A program made the position numbers and the translations under genes. The notes beneath the pieces were generated by a model, which was given only the letters and a program-made list of their open reading frames with translations, was not told the DNA's origin and ran no database searches. DNA of 64,000 nucleotides from Anisus vortex (Eukaryota; Mollusca; Gastropoda; Planorbidae): the NCBI GenBank assembly GCA_949126835.1, contig OX421508.1, positions 17,174,098-17,238,097 of the forward strand. The letters run 5' to 3'. This document shows positions 1 through 14,000 of this stretch, piece by piece (within the stretch, counting starts at the first letter, position 1; every line of letters begins with the position of its first letter).

Positions 1-660
1 AATTGGGACGAGTCTGACAAGGGTTGAGGTGTGTGGCAGCAACTAAAACGGCCAAATCGAGCTGATTCGTGGTGGAAACTCCGCAGGAGAGAACAGGCAA
101 CGATTGCCCAGTTCCGGACAGGACACTGTCCCATTGGTGCCTTTTTCGAACGATGTAAGCCCAATTTCAATTCGCGGTGTCGACATTGCTTTGAAGCAGA
201 AGAGACGGTCGAGCATTTGCTTTTAGACTGCTCTGCCTTGCAGGAGGAAAGAGTGGGTGGGAACGGTCAACAGTTTGCACCGAACCTATACGGTGATTTA
301 GCTGTGCTACGTAGTACAAGTGTGTTTGTCCTCCGAATCCTAAGAGATTAGTCTCGATTCGATCACTCCGGTGAAGTGAGGTTTAAAGTCTGGTGCTGAC
401 AAAGGAAGAGTGGGTGTTATTTTCCGGAAGGATGGAGCCAGTCCCTTTCAATACCACTGTTCTCGTCTTAGGGTATTCAGTAGCAGTAGCCATGTCCCGG
501 ATACACAAGTCAACTTAATACCTTTTTTACAATATTTTTGTTTCTCTCTCCACCAGTGTGACTTTAACTATTGACTTTATAGTTTAGTTATTGTCATTAT
601 CGGTCTAAGTACTCATAAATATTGAACTAACGAAACCTTTACAGAAAAATAAAGCAAATA
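1..660 (+). mobile_element. LINE 3' end (RNase H-like/zinc-knuckle tail)
   Basis: The open frame 31-351 codes LRRREQATIAQFRTGHCPIG, then C-RHC-(FEAEETVEHLLLD)-C. This is the tRxGHxxL...C..C...E(T/S).xHLLxxC ending found in Jockey/R1/I-type non-LTR polyproteins. The 5' part lies outside the window. The following 300 bases are probably 3' UTR. The fragment is old, and its exact 3' end is unclear. Confidence 0.65.
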
Positions 661-929
661 TGCACACATAGCGTTAAAGCCCGGGTTGTGCAATTAATGG
701 TAGTAACTGGCTTAATGACATGTACACTAATGGACAGCTGTGGCTTTGTCTGAGTCAGGTAAACAGGTGTGACGCTTATTTTTGCGACCCAGTTTTTCGT
801 AACCAAACAGGATGTAGGTTATACCCAGTTGGACGTATTCCAAAGCAGTCGTATACCGAGGCACCGGCGTATAAGCCTAATTTTTACTTAGTAGATAACT
901 TGATTACCTTTCATGCTAGTGGCCTTGTT
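661..929. other. No recognisable feature
   Basis: Unique-looking AT-rich sequence between the LINE remnant and the end of the SLC5 gene. A 70-codon open frame at 720-932 has no recognisable motif. Confidence 0.4.
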
Positions 930-1279
930 TAGTTAGACCTAAAACGAAGTTTTATTTTATAACGACACGTGGTTTATGTAGGTTCTATGGAAAAAGTAAC
1001 TTGTGTTTATATAGGGAAATTACGACGTTGTTTATATAGGGAAATTATGACGTTGTTTATAAAGGGAAATTATGACGTTATTTATATAGGGAAATTATGA
1101 CGTTGTTTATAAAGGGAAATTATGACGTTATTTATATAGGGAAATTATGACGTTGTTTAAATAGGGTAAATTAGGCTATTACGTTTATGTAGACAAAAAT
1201 GGCTGTTTCTATAGGTCCTATTTTAGTACGTTTTTATATAGACTATTGATAGTTGTGTTGTTTCTAAACATAATGCTTA
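930..1279 (-). promoter_or_regulatory. Probable 3' UTR of the SLC5 gene with polyadenylation signal
   Basis: Following the stop on the minus strand, the first clear AATAAA is the complement of 951-956. The interval contains a 25-bp repeat array (1004-1166), which would lie in the mRNA. The end point is inferred; no transcript evidence. Confidence 0.45.
1004..1166. repeat. 25-bp tandem repeat, about 6 copies
   Basis: The unit is close to CGTTGTTTATATAGGGAAAT plus TATGA, alternating TATATAGG and TATAAAGG. It is located in the inferred 3' UTR of the SLC5 gene. Confidence 0.85.
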
Positions 1280-1449
1280 TTATGTGTAGTAATGCTTTTT
1301 ATATGTAATATACTTTTCCCCCCGCTTTACCTTATACTCATCCTTGATGTACTGAGGCCCTATGGATTTGATCCAGCGCCTTGAACATTCAGGCATAAAA
1401 ACAAGCAGCGTATCCGTCATGCTGGCCAGGTACCGAGGGTCAACATCAC
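1280..1449 (-). CDS. SLC5 exon 16 (C-terminal tail, stop)
   Basis: Codes residues 567-622 and the stop (complement of 1280-1282). The acceptor AACCAG|GT gives G-DVDPRYL, matching the (D/N)PR-L motif after the last helix. The cytosolic tail is basic and tyrosine-rich and ends in YKKHYYT. It lacks the PDZ ligand known from some vertebrate SMCTs. Confidence 0.87.
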
Positions 1450-1958
1450 CTGGTTTATTCATACCTACCCAAACAATCGCCACACAGAGAATCAAATCAG
1501 AAGACTTATTGAATAGTTTATCAATTGTAGTGTTTTCAAGAATGTTTTTTTTGTAATATATTAAAAGTATATGAGTTAGCATGAAAACAGTACAAGGGTT
1601 ACCTGTAAAGAGGGTGAATACAAACGCCATAACTATAGTGGTGAAAGTTCCTATGACGGAGATCCAGTTGTAGGATATGGAATAGAGTTTTTCTATGCCC
1701 TGCCTGGAATGAAATATAGGCCAATATATATATATATATATTTCATGAAAGCTGTTTAGTGAATAATGCCATTGGAAAAAGACCCCCCCCCCCCCCCCCG
1801 CCAAGCAAAAGGTGAATTTATCATTACATTTAATTTATGCTCCGTCTATTTGAGTAAGCGTAGGCCTTATATAACTAACGATTGAACTATCCTTATACTA
1901 CTTATAAAAAATTGTTATTCTCTAACTGTATTGTACAGTCGGTAGGCCTAATTGGCGT

Positions 1959-2002
<44 letters not shown>

Positions 2003-5000
2003 GTACACGCACACACACGCATTATACGAAATTTTTGAGACCGTAACGAAAAACAAAGCTTAGCTTAGCCCAATTCAATTTTCAATTCAACATAAAGGCT
2101 AGGCCTACTTAAGTAATATATCGTAGTACAACCAGGGCCGGCTCTAGTATTTTTGGCGCCCTAGGCGAAAACAAATTTTGCGCCCTCATCAAAAAGCCTT
2201 TTGCGTGTCTGCCGGGTATGGAACTTCGGAAATGTGCTTTTGTTAATAATTGTTAATTGGGCTATACCCTACAAAAAATAATTGTATAACCTTTGATTAA
2301 TGACGGGATATGTAAATAAAACAGTTGAATCAAAAGTAGCAATGGCTTTGCATTATTAATAATTAGAAATCTAAATTATTATTATAAAAGTTAAATAACA
2401 TACAGTTTTACATTAGGTATATAGGTTTATAGGTTTTATAATTGCATCATGTACATTTCTCTTAATAACAAACAGAAACTAACAGTTAGATTACAGATAG
2501 TTTTCTGTTTTTATAACACTTAAAACAATACACAAAGACTACTTGATATTGCTTGATATTGGATTATTGTTTTCTTAACTACGGTCCGAAAGTCACTTTT
2601 ACTGTTTATCAGTATTTATACTCATATAGACTAAAACCTTAAAGGTACTTTTCTTTCTTTCTGCTCAGAAAATTCTTGTATGAGGGCTTTTGAGTCTAAC
2701 TATCTCGCTATCTCACTTTCAACAGAAATTGTCGCCAGACCCGCAAGTCTCTCCTGACACATTGTTCTACGCATATAGGTTTTAATAAGCTTAAGTTTTG
2801 AAAAACTTTGTTCAGCACTAGCTACGGAAAGTGGCAACGTAAGCAAAATACGAAGGGCTAAACCAATGTTAGGAAACCCATTTTTAAGATTCTGTTGGTA
2901 AATGTAGTTGAGGACTTGTTCAGGGTTTGATACTGAGTCATGGAGAAGATGAGAAATTGTTCTTAGTTCAGAAAACTGACGTACATTAGCAATGTCAGAT
3001 TCATTCAAATCTTCATCCTTTTCAATTGTTAATGTTTTTGCACATCGGCTTAACCTCTGATGTAGTCTTGTTTTTAAGGTCAGGAATGGTGTACACAAAT
3101 CCATAGACACCAGATACTTTATTTAACTGGGAAACTCTTTCTTTTACCGCATTAGCAGCTGTGTCTAAAGCAGCAACATAAAAGTGGATCTTGAAACTTT
3201 TTTAGGGGTCACCTGCAATATTTACATCTTCATCTGTTGATTCGTAATCAACCACGTGATTCTTTTTTTTTATTCGGACCTTCTCTTTCTCAAATACTGG
3301 TTCTATTCCATGCAAACTATAATGCTACTTCATTAGCATCAACCATAACTCTATTGAACTCTAAATCACTTCTGGCTGTAACCTAAAACTCGTCGATTTT
3401 TTTTTCAGATGACTAACTGCTTTCTGAAGACTCAAATCCTTTTCATGCAGTATCTTACTAGTTATGTTTACTTGAAACAAAATGTTGTGCCATGTGAAAA
3501 GTGCAGCAATAAAGTCTGAGATATTTTTAAGTAACCCAAGTGCTTCTACCTTCGCAATACTGCTACTAGATTCATTTAGTGTCTTCAGAAATCTCTTCCA
3601 AAGCATCACAAACATGAGATAACTGGTACCGCAGAGGTGTTAGTGCATCAATTCGACTGGGGCATCTTGTGCCACTTAGGGGATTTAATGTACTCGTTTT
3701 TTGTAATTAACAGTCTGAAAATGCACTAAAACAACAACTGCGCTGCCAATGCAAATAACTCAGCGCCCTCACGACTTACGATTCACGAACTAACTTGAAG
3801 GTCACTGTCACGTCAATTCACTATGATATTACACCGCCTCATCGCATCCAGAGTGTGGCCGGGGAAAGTGAAGGGTTGCCTTTTTTGCACTCCGCTACGC
3901 ACAGCGAGGTTGCCAAACTAAGTAGCCTACTGTTAGGGCATACTTTCCTAATTTCTAAGAAAACTTAAATAAAATACCCTTCGCCTTTCATTACCTAGTA
4001 ATCCATCTGCTTATGTTAGTAGCGTGCAGAAGCACTAAACTTTAATATAGTATATATTTTTAAATCCCCAAATTAAAAAAAATCCTCGATTTTGCGCCCC
4101 CAAAAATTTTGCGCCCTTTGCAGCCGCCTAGTTTGCTTATATGGATAAGCCGGCCCTGCGTACAACACTCGTTAAAAAGCACACATTAGCACGATTTAAT
4201 ATTTTATGACAATATACTAATTCAGAATCACAATTCAACCCACAATGGCTTTATCCCAATCTCATTCAGTAGCACAATTTAGTATAAGCTTAGTTTAACT
4301 ATAGGTCTAAATAACACATCAAAATATTTATCGAGAGTTTCGCTATGGCTTGTTTTAGTCAGGTTTCGCTATGGCTACTTACAGACAGGTTTAGCTATGG
4401 CTACTTACATACAGGTTTAGCTTTGGCTACTTTCAGTCAGGTTTTGCTATGGCTACTTACAGACAGGTTTAGGTTTGGCTACTTACAGACAGGTTATTGC
4501 TATTGCTACTTTCAGACAGGTTTCGCTATGACATATTACAGGCAGGTTTCGCTATGGCTACTTACAGACAGGTTTAGGTTTGGCTACTTACAGACAGGTT
4601 TTCGCTATGGCTACTTACAGACAGGTTTAGCTTTGGCTACTTACAGACAGGTTTTCGCTATAACTACTGACAGACAGGTTTAACTTTGGCTACTTACAGT
4701 CAAGTTTCGCTATTGCTACTTTCAGACAGGTTTCGCTATGACTTATTACAGGCAGGTTTCGCTATGGCTACTTACAGACAGGTTTTTGCTAAGGCTACTT
4801 ACAGACAGGTTTTCGCTATGGCTACTTACAGACAGGTTTAGCTTTGGCTACTTACAGACGGGTTTTTGCTATGGCTACTTACAAACAGGTTTAGCTATGA
4901 CTACTTACAGTCAGTTTTTTGCTATGGCTACTTACAGGCAGGTTTAGCTTTAACTACTTACAGACAGGTTTTCGCTATGGCTACTTACAGCCAGGTTTGG

Positions 5001-8000
5001 CTTTGGCTACTTACAGACAGGTTTTCGCTATGGCTACTTCAGACAGGTTTAACTTTGGCTACTTACAGACAGGTTTTCGCTATGGCTACTTACAAACAGG
5101 TGTAGCTATGGCTACTTACAGTCAAGTTTTCGCTATGGCTACTTACAGGCAGGTTTAGCTTTGGCTACTTGCTTACTTGCTTAATTCCTTTGGTTCCTTG
5201 TGGAACATAGGGCCTCCACAACAGCTCTCCAGCGCACTCGATTCTGGGCAGCCTTTTTTAGTTCACCCCATGACAGGTTGCAGCTTGCCATTTCCTCCTC
5301 ACAGGAGCGTCTCTAGGTGGTCTTTGGGCGACCAACCCGTCTTTTTCCCTGGGGGTTCCACTGCAGAGCCTGTCGCGTGATGTCCTGTGGGGGCTTCCGT
5401 AAGGTGTGCCCAATCCAACGCCACTTTCTCCTGGCGATCTGTTGTTCGAGGGGATCCTGATTTGTTCGTCGCCACAAGTCGGTGTTCTTTACTTTTTCTG
5501 TCCACCGAATCTTGAATATGTTGCGGAGGCAGCCATTAACAAAGGTTTGAAGCTTATTGCTCAGAGTGTTGGTGACTCTCGAGGTCTCTGATCCGTAGAG
5601 AAGCACTGCCTTTACATTGGTGTTGAAAATTCGCAGTTTGTTTCGGATAGACAGGGCTGTCGACCTCCAGACTGGTCTCAGGGTGATGAGGGCATGTCTC
5701 GCTTTCCCTATTCTGGCTTTGATGTCTTCGTCCGAGCCACCAGGTTTTTGCTATGGCTACTTACAGACAGGTTTAGCTTTGGGTACTTATAGACAGGTTT
5801 TTGCTATGGCTACTTACAGAAAGGTTTAGCTTTTGCTACTCACAGACAGGTTTAGATTTGGCTACTTATAGACAGGTTTAGATATGGCTACTTACAGACA
5901 TGTTTTGCTTTAGCTACTTACAGACAGGTTTAGATTTGGCTACTTACAGACATGTTTCACTATTGCTACCTTCAGACAGGTTTCTCTATGACTTATTACA
6001 GGCAGGTTTCGCTATGGCTACCTACAGGCAGGTTTCGCTATGGTTACTTACAGGCAGGTTTTGTCATTGCTACTTACGGCTCTCTTACAGTGGACGTCGT
6101 GTTGTCCTGCACCGCGGACGTCATGTTACTCAGAAGCGCGGACGTGAAGCCAGAGATGGTCTCAAGACGTGTGTCATTACCAGCGCCGTAGATGTCCAGT
6201 AGCATGGTGGCGTTCATCGCGTCGCCGTCAACTGGGCAGTTCTCCACCGAGGCAGGTGGTAGCCAGGGCGTCTTTTTCACGGAAGCAGAAAATGTGATGC
6301 CGATGGAAAGCCAGCATGAGAAAAACAAGCCGATAATTCCACCAAAAAGGGCGCCCTGAAAAGTCATACAAGATAACATGTCTGTACAATTCATTTATGT
6401 AATCTCTGATGTGGACAAAACTATAAACAACGATTTGCGGATTGCTATTTCGTGGGACTACGGGTCACATTGGCCGAGCGGCAGCGCCTTCGACTGGCAA
6501 TCCGAAGGTTCTGGGTTTGAACCCTATGCAGGCTAGGATTTTTCCCCTGGTGTCCCTGAGTCTACCTAGCTCTGATGGGTACCTGACATTAGTTGGGGTA
6601 AAGTAAAGGCAGCTGGGCATTGTGCCGGTCACACATTCCCTAGTAAACCGTGGCCACAGAAACTGGTGAACGCTGCTTCACCAGCCCTATGATCCGTTTG
6701 GCCCGAAGGGTACTTTACTTTACTATTTCGTGGAACTGGGCTTTGAATCCAGTGTTAAAGAAAACGACAAGTTATGTTTTTCTTGGATCTATATGGTGTC
6801 CTTGAGTCTACCCGGCTCTGGTAAGGGCCTTGTATAAGTTGTGGAAAGTAAGGATGATATGGTCATTGCACTGGCTACACAATCCCTTAGTATGCCTCGA
6901 CCATGGAAACGAGTTTCTCTGTGCTTCACTAGCCACATGGAAGAACGTGAACTAAAAGCGGGTATTGTACGTTTTTAAAAATATAGTATGAGGCTAGTTG
7001 TAGGCCTACTGTATAAAAAAGACTGTTGAACAGATAAGTCCGTAAGAGAACAATGTAAAGTGAGTTCAATGACTAGACTAAGTCCGTTAGAGTTAGAGAA
7101 CAATGTAAAGTGAGTTCTATGACTAGACTAAGTCCGTTAGAGTTAGAGAGCAATGTAAAGTGAGTTCAATGACTAGACTAAGTCCGTTAGAGTTAGAGAA
7201 CAATGTAAAGTGAGTTCAATGACTAGACTAAGTCCGTTAGAGTTAGAGAACAATGTAAAGTGAGTTCTATAACTAGACTAAGTCCGTTAGTAGAGAACAA
7301 TGTAAAGTGAGTTCTATAACTAGACTAAGTCCGTTAGAATTAGAGAACAATGTAAAGTGAGTTCAATGACTAGACTAAGTCCGTTAGAGTTAGAGAACAA
7401 TGTAAAGTGAGTTCAATGACTAGACTAAGTCCGTTAGAGTTAGAGAACAATGTAAAGTGAGTTCTATGACTAGACTAAGTCCGTTAGAGTTAGAGAACAA
7501 TGTAAAGTGAGTTCTATGACTAGACTAAGTCCCTTAGTGAACAATGTAAAGTGAGTTCTATAAATAGACTAAGTCCGTTAGAGTTAGAGAACAATGTAAA
7601 GTGAGTTTAATGACTAGACTAAGTCCGTTAGAGTTAGAGAACAATGTAAAGTGAGTTCTATGACTAGACTAAGTCCGTTAGTAGAGAACAATGTAAAGTG
7701 AGTTCAATGACTAGACTAAGTCCGTTAGAGTTAGAGAACAATGTAAAGTGAGTTCAATGACTAGACTAAGTCCGTTAGAGTTAGAGAACAATGTAAAGTG
7801 AGTTCAATGACTAGACTAAGTCCCTTAGTGAACAATGTAAAGTGAGTTCTATAACTAGACTAAGTCCCTTAGAGAACAATGTAAAGTGAGTTCATTGACT
7901 AGACTAAGTCCGTTAGAGTTAGAGAACAATGTAAAGTGAATTCAATGTCTAGACTAAGTCCGTTAGAGTTAGAGAACAATGTAAAGTGAATTCAATGTCT

Positions 8001-11000
8001 AGACTAAGTCCGTTAGAGTTAGAGAACAATGTAAAGTGAGTTCAATGACTAGACTAAGTCCCTTAGTGAACAATGTAAAGTGAGTTCTATAACTAGACTA
8101 AGTCCGTTAGAGTTAGAGAACAATGTAAAGTGAATTCAATGTCTAGACTAAGTCCGTTAGAGTTAGAGAACAATGTAAAGTGAGTTCAATGACTAGACTA
8201 AGTCCCTTAGTGAACAATGTAAAGTGAGTTCTATAACTAGACTAAGTCCCTTAGTGAACAATGTAAAGTGAGTTCTATAACTAGACTAAGTCCGTTAGAG
8301 TTAGAGAACAATGTAAAGTGAATTCAATGTCTAGACTAAGTCCGTTAGAGTTAGAGAACAATGTAAAGTGAGTTCAATGACTAGACTAAGTCCCTTAGTG
8401 AACAATGTAAAGTGAGTTCTATAACTAGACTAAGTCCCTTAGAGAACAATGTAAAGTGAGATCTATGACTAGACTAAGTCCCTTAGTGAACAATGTAAAG
8501 TGAGTTCTAAAACTAGACTAAGTAACTTAGTGAACAATGTAAAGTGAATTTTATGACTAGACTAAGTCCCTTAGTGAACAATGTAAAGTGAGTTCTATGA
8601 CTAGACTAAGTCCGTTAGTGAACAATGTAAAGTGAGTTCTATGACTAGACTAAGTCCGTTAGTGAACAATGTAAAGTGCGTTCTATGACTAGACTCGTCT
8701 GATACTGCTCAAGTCAAAAGAACGAAACTTAACCCATGAATATTATAATACACATGTAATACAGATTACTGGTTTTTCCTTCTAAAAAACTTTCTTTTAT
8801 AGACATGTGTCCAAACATAGAAACTTCTGGTGGAGTAATGTAATAGGGAGTCAAGAAATGAAATAACCCACCATAAGAGTTTAGAGATTTGCCAAATCAC
8901 AGTGACATTCGTGTTGGTGACGATTTTTTTTTTTTTAAAAAGGAACAACATGTTTACCTTACGCCCCCCCCCCCACACACACACAGGGCCGATCCTAGTT
9001 TTCGTGGTATTTGGTAAAATATGCCTTAAAGATTCTTTGTCATTAGCTAATTTTCGCTCACATATATATGTTGACTGGTCTGTTGATGACGTCAATGCTT
9101 ACTCGAGGCTCTCCGTAAACTTTCGTATGTCATCACGCCGAAGGCTCTTGAAGCTGACAAGAAACCTAAATAGATTGTGGTTTGATTTCAGCTGTTCAAA
9201 TCTCGGCTGCAAGGACTGAGTTGCAGTGTCCACAATTCTGTTGAAGCAATTTACCCTGTAGTCATCTACAGCATTTCCAGGTGTGAAGTTTTCTACCGAT
9301 TTATCATACTGCCTTTTCCTCTGACGTTTAGCTGAAAAGATTGCAACAACTTCTGTGTTTTCAGCCAATTCCCTTGCTGTAACAAGAATCAGAACAAACC
9401 CATCAACTCTCAGTTTCCTTAGCCAAGTAATCAAGTTGTTGTAGGAACCCATTGCAGAGTTCAAATCTATTGTTTCACCTTGCAGTTCTTTACTCACAAA
9501 ATTTACTTGGAAGAGCATGTCATACCATAACACAAGTGACACTAAGAATTTGTACAGCTTCAATGTTTCATACAGTGTTTCTGCATCGCTTTTAATTATC
9601 GCATCACTAGCCTCTTCAGCTAAATTCATCCAGTGTACCACAAATGTCTGCTACAACCAGATTGTAATTATGACACGTACATGGAGTAAAAAATGCTCTA
9701 CTGTTAATATTTAAAAGCTGTTTTTGAACTCCAGAATGGACGCCTTTCATGTTGGCACCATTATCGTAACCTTGTCCACGAATGTTTTGAACATTTAATT
9801 CAAGCTTTTCCAGCTCATTCCCTAGTACATCGCATAAGTCCTGTCCAGTAGTACTTTCCACGGGAAGAAACTTGATAAAACGTTCATATGCAACCACAGG
9901 CTCTTCCACATTTATCCCATCTGATACATAGCGGATAGTTAATGACATGTGCTCTTTGTGACTTTCTGACTGTCTGTAGTACAATCCAATAGTACTGAAA
10001 AATACTTTGCATTCTTGATGTCTCGAAGGATAGCATTCACAACAGCATCCGTTACTACAGTAATGAGCTCGTTTTGAATCTTCTTCCCCAGGTAATGATC
10101 ATGAATTTCTGCATTGGTAATACGTCGAAGATGTTCCCCCCTTACTGGATCAAATGTTGCAAGTAATTCTACTAGACCCAGGAAATTCCCATTACTTGGC
10201 TCTCCAACTCTTTCAATGGACCCTCTGAAAGTTAAATTGCGCTCCGCTAGTAATTGTACAATCGCAACTAGTCTTTGAAAAACTTGATTCCAACGTTCAG
10301 AATAAAGCATCTCCTGGTGAATCTTGTCAATGCCTTTTTTATTTTACTTAGCCTTGCTCCAGCTTCACAGCAATTAGTCATGGCATCTAAATGCCCATGC
10401 GATTTTTCATGTTCTGCTAGCCTTGTGGTACAGCTTTGCCACTGGTCAAATCCTTCTTTACAAAGGATGGTTCAATTTGATAATTTACACCAAGAATTAG
10501 CGCGGGACTTATGAAAGTGCGGCGCCCACTGCGGCCGCATAGGCTGCAGTGGCCTAGAACCGGCCCTGCACACACACACACACACTTTCAGCATTGACCA
10601 TCCATATACATACCCTGGCCTTGACACGTGGGTAGAAGCTAGCCAATAAGAACAGACCAGTCAGGGGTCCAGCGAAGGCGGAAAGTAAACTTCCTGCAAT
10701 CTAAGGACAAATTAGACACTATATATGTTTTGCAATATATAATATTTATTGCAATACATACATTATATAAATTACAATGTATGTTTAAAGTATCCATACT
10801 ATATAATCATATTATCAACACTACATTAGTTATAAATTTCATTGTTTTTTTATTCCTACTATATTTGAACATTACTATATATGTGTTATAATTTCTATGG
10901 ATCCATTTTCATTATATCGACTTATAGGAATACACTTTATAAGTTTAAAGTCGAACTTTATGCTAATCCATACTTGGTTATATATTTTTTAGAACTATAT

Positions 11001-14000
11001 GTTAATAAAAATATATATTGATCTAAAATGTTATTTATCTAAATTATCTAAATAAGGTTTGTTTGTTGTTTTTTTAATTTGTCTAGAAACATAAGAGATT
11101 AATTTGAATAAACATTAATTCAAATATTTACAATTAGTATTCATCAAAATCAGTTGTTAATTGTTATATTAGTAATCAGATTATTTATTTTCATTAGCCA
11201 TTAAATCAGTCATCAAATTATGCATAAAAATCAGTCTTTAAATCATTCCTTGATTCAGTCATTAAATCTGTAATTAACTACAACAATACAGGCTTCATTA
11301 CATCTGTAATTAACTACACCAATACAGGCTTGATTACATCTGTAATTAACTACACCAATACAGGCTTCATTACATCTGTAATTAACTACACCAATACAGG
11401 CTTCATTACATCTGTAATTAACTACACCAATACAGGCTTCATTACATCTGTAATTAACTACACCAATACAGGCTTGATTACATCTGTAATTAACTACACC
11501 AATACAGGCTTGATTACATCTGTAATTAACTACATCAATACAGGCTTCATTACATCTGTAATTAACTACACCAATACAGGCTTCATTACATCTGTAATTA
11601 ACTACACCAATACAGGCTTCATTACATCTGTAATTAACTACACCAATACAGGCTTGATTACTTCTGTAATTAACTACACCAATACAGGCTTCATTACATC
11701 TGTAATTAACTACACCAATACAGGCTTCATTACATCTGTAATTAACTACACCAATACAGGCTTCATTACATCTGTAATTAACTACACCAATACAGGCTTC
11801 ATTGCATCTGTAATTAACTACACCAATACAGGCTTCATTGCATCTGTAATTAACTACACCAATACAGGCTTCATTGCATATGTAATTAACTACACCAATA
11901 CAGGCTTCATTGCATCTGTAATTAACTACACCAAAACAGGCTTCATTGCATCTGTAATTAACTACACCAATACAGGCTTCATTGCATCTGTAATTAACTA
12001 CACCAATACAGGCTTCATTGCATCTGTAATTAACTACACCAATACAGGCTTCATTGCATCTGTAATTAACTACACCAATACATGCTTCATTGCATCTGTA
12101 ATTAACTACACCAATACAGGCTTCATTGCATCTGTAATTAACTACACCAATACAGGCTTCATTACATCTGTAATTAACTACACCAATACAGGCTTCATTA
12201 AATTAGTCACTAATCAGTCGGCAAATCAGCAATAATATTAGCATTAAATTATTCAATAGGCCTAAGTCAATTATTAAATCAATCTTTGTAGCAGTTTTAA
12301 ACCATTAAATCATTTAAATGTGCTAAATATTTTTCTTTTCTCCACGTCATAAATACATTTCAGGGAATTAGTTTTCTTTAAACAGTTAACAATTTTAAAC
12401 TCACTTGTGTTAATGTTCCTCCGATTTGTGAAACAAGAATGGCGATTCCACAAGCTAGTATTCCAAATAGGAACACTGAAAGGACCAAATGAAATGGAGG
12501 CTAAAATACTACAACAAATTATGGCAAGAGCAAGATTAAGATAAAAGGGAGTCTGAATATTTTCGAATAGTTTTTATAAAACGAATGAACTTTACTATAC
12601 TACATCTATGGTTACTGTTTACCTGATAGCTTAGCTATTAAAGTAGCATGAGTTTCTTTAATCTTTGGTCCTACTATAGGATGGATGATGTCAACCCACA
12701 GCAGAGCAGACAGACTACTTAATCCAGAAGATAGTGTGCTGAAATAAAGCATCGTGGAAATATTGCTTTTGAGTGGCCTTATAATTTTTGGTCCAACTAA
12801 GACCGGTCTGGCTACTACTTCCGTATGTTAAAAAATTTCTAATGTCATCCGAAAAACATTGTTGTTGCTGATATATTGTTGAATATTTTTATTTGTTTTA
12901 TTTTAATATAGTTGAGAGCAGTCGAATTTTGCGCTTTTACATCAGAAAGTGTATAAAATGTTACCTTGGCTGCATCTATTGCTTAAACGAGTAAAGCAGC
13001 GCATGATAATTTTTTTCAATGGCCTCCAACAGAGAAATCCTAAAAGCAGTGACAAGGGCTTGCACGTGTGTAGATCTAGCACAGTTTTAGTGTATTTGTT
13101 ATACATGTATACATAAGGTAAGCTTAATCAATTAACGAGGTACTCGTCTTTGGACTATGTTGTATTTGTACTGTTTTCTTCTCTGTAAATTTAGGTTTAG
13201 ATTTTCATTAACCCGGCGGAGAACTTTATCTAGGGTCTAAAATTCTAAAATAGGAAAAACGTAAAAATTAATGACACACCCAGCTCTTCCTCCCACCAAC
13301 ATTGTGAGCTCCATAGATCACAACTATCCAACTATCAACCATTAGTGTGTTTGTGTGATAGTGCAATAATATATTAGGCATATGCCTTACCCTTAAAACA
13401 CGAATATAATATAATGTTAACTTATAGCCTAAGCTTATTCTTTAGCCCATAATTTGATTTGGAAACTATCGTTTATGATTATGTATAAATACCGGTACAG
13501 AAAAAAAAACTCACATGGTAAGAATTTAAGTTCGAAAACGTAACTCACCTTAATGACGCACTGAACAGTGAAGCTAAAAATAATCCTGGCATCCCCGGAA
13601 GATTGGCAAAAATATCCATTACTATTAAAGGTATAATCTAAATTAAAAATATACATATCCATTACTATTAAAGGTATAATATAAATTAAAAATAAACATA
13701 TCCATTACTATTAAAGGTATAATATACATTAAAAATAAACAATCCATTACTATTAAAGGTATAATCTAAAATAAAAACTATCATTCTGTTATATAATTTC
13801 ATAATTACATAAAATAGATCTATTTGTTTTAAAACAAACTAAGCAACATATATGTCTTCCTTGAAAAACAAAAAAGAAAGAAACATTTGTTATAATACGA
13901 CTCGAAAGTTCGTCAAGTTTTTTTTAAAATCTCTTCCCCAAAACGATACCATAATTTTATAATTCATCTCCAAGCCTTGTTTATAATATAGTCTTTGACA

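Noticed and set aside
1362..1556. Plus-strand 64-codon gene
   Set aside because: Mirror of SLC5 exon 16 and its intron.
2700..3110. Host ZMYM-type gene
   Set aside because: Located between hAT inverted ends with a target duplication; frame broken.
6456..6540. Functional tRNA gene
   Set aside because: A and B boxes are present, but the sequence does not fold into a full cloverleaf with a proper acceptor stem, and a SINE body and target duplication follow.
7036..8695. CRISPR array
   Set aside because: 50-bp units with internal length variants and no spacers.
11330..12235. 301-codon repetitive open frame
   Set aside because: It follows the 36-bp satellite exactly, has no non-repeat part of any length, and lies in an intron antisense to the gene.
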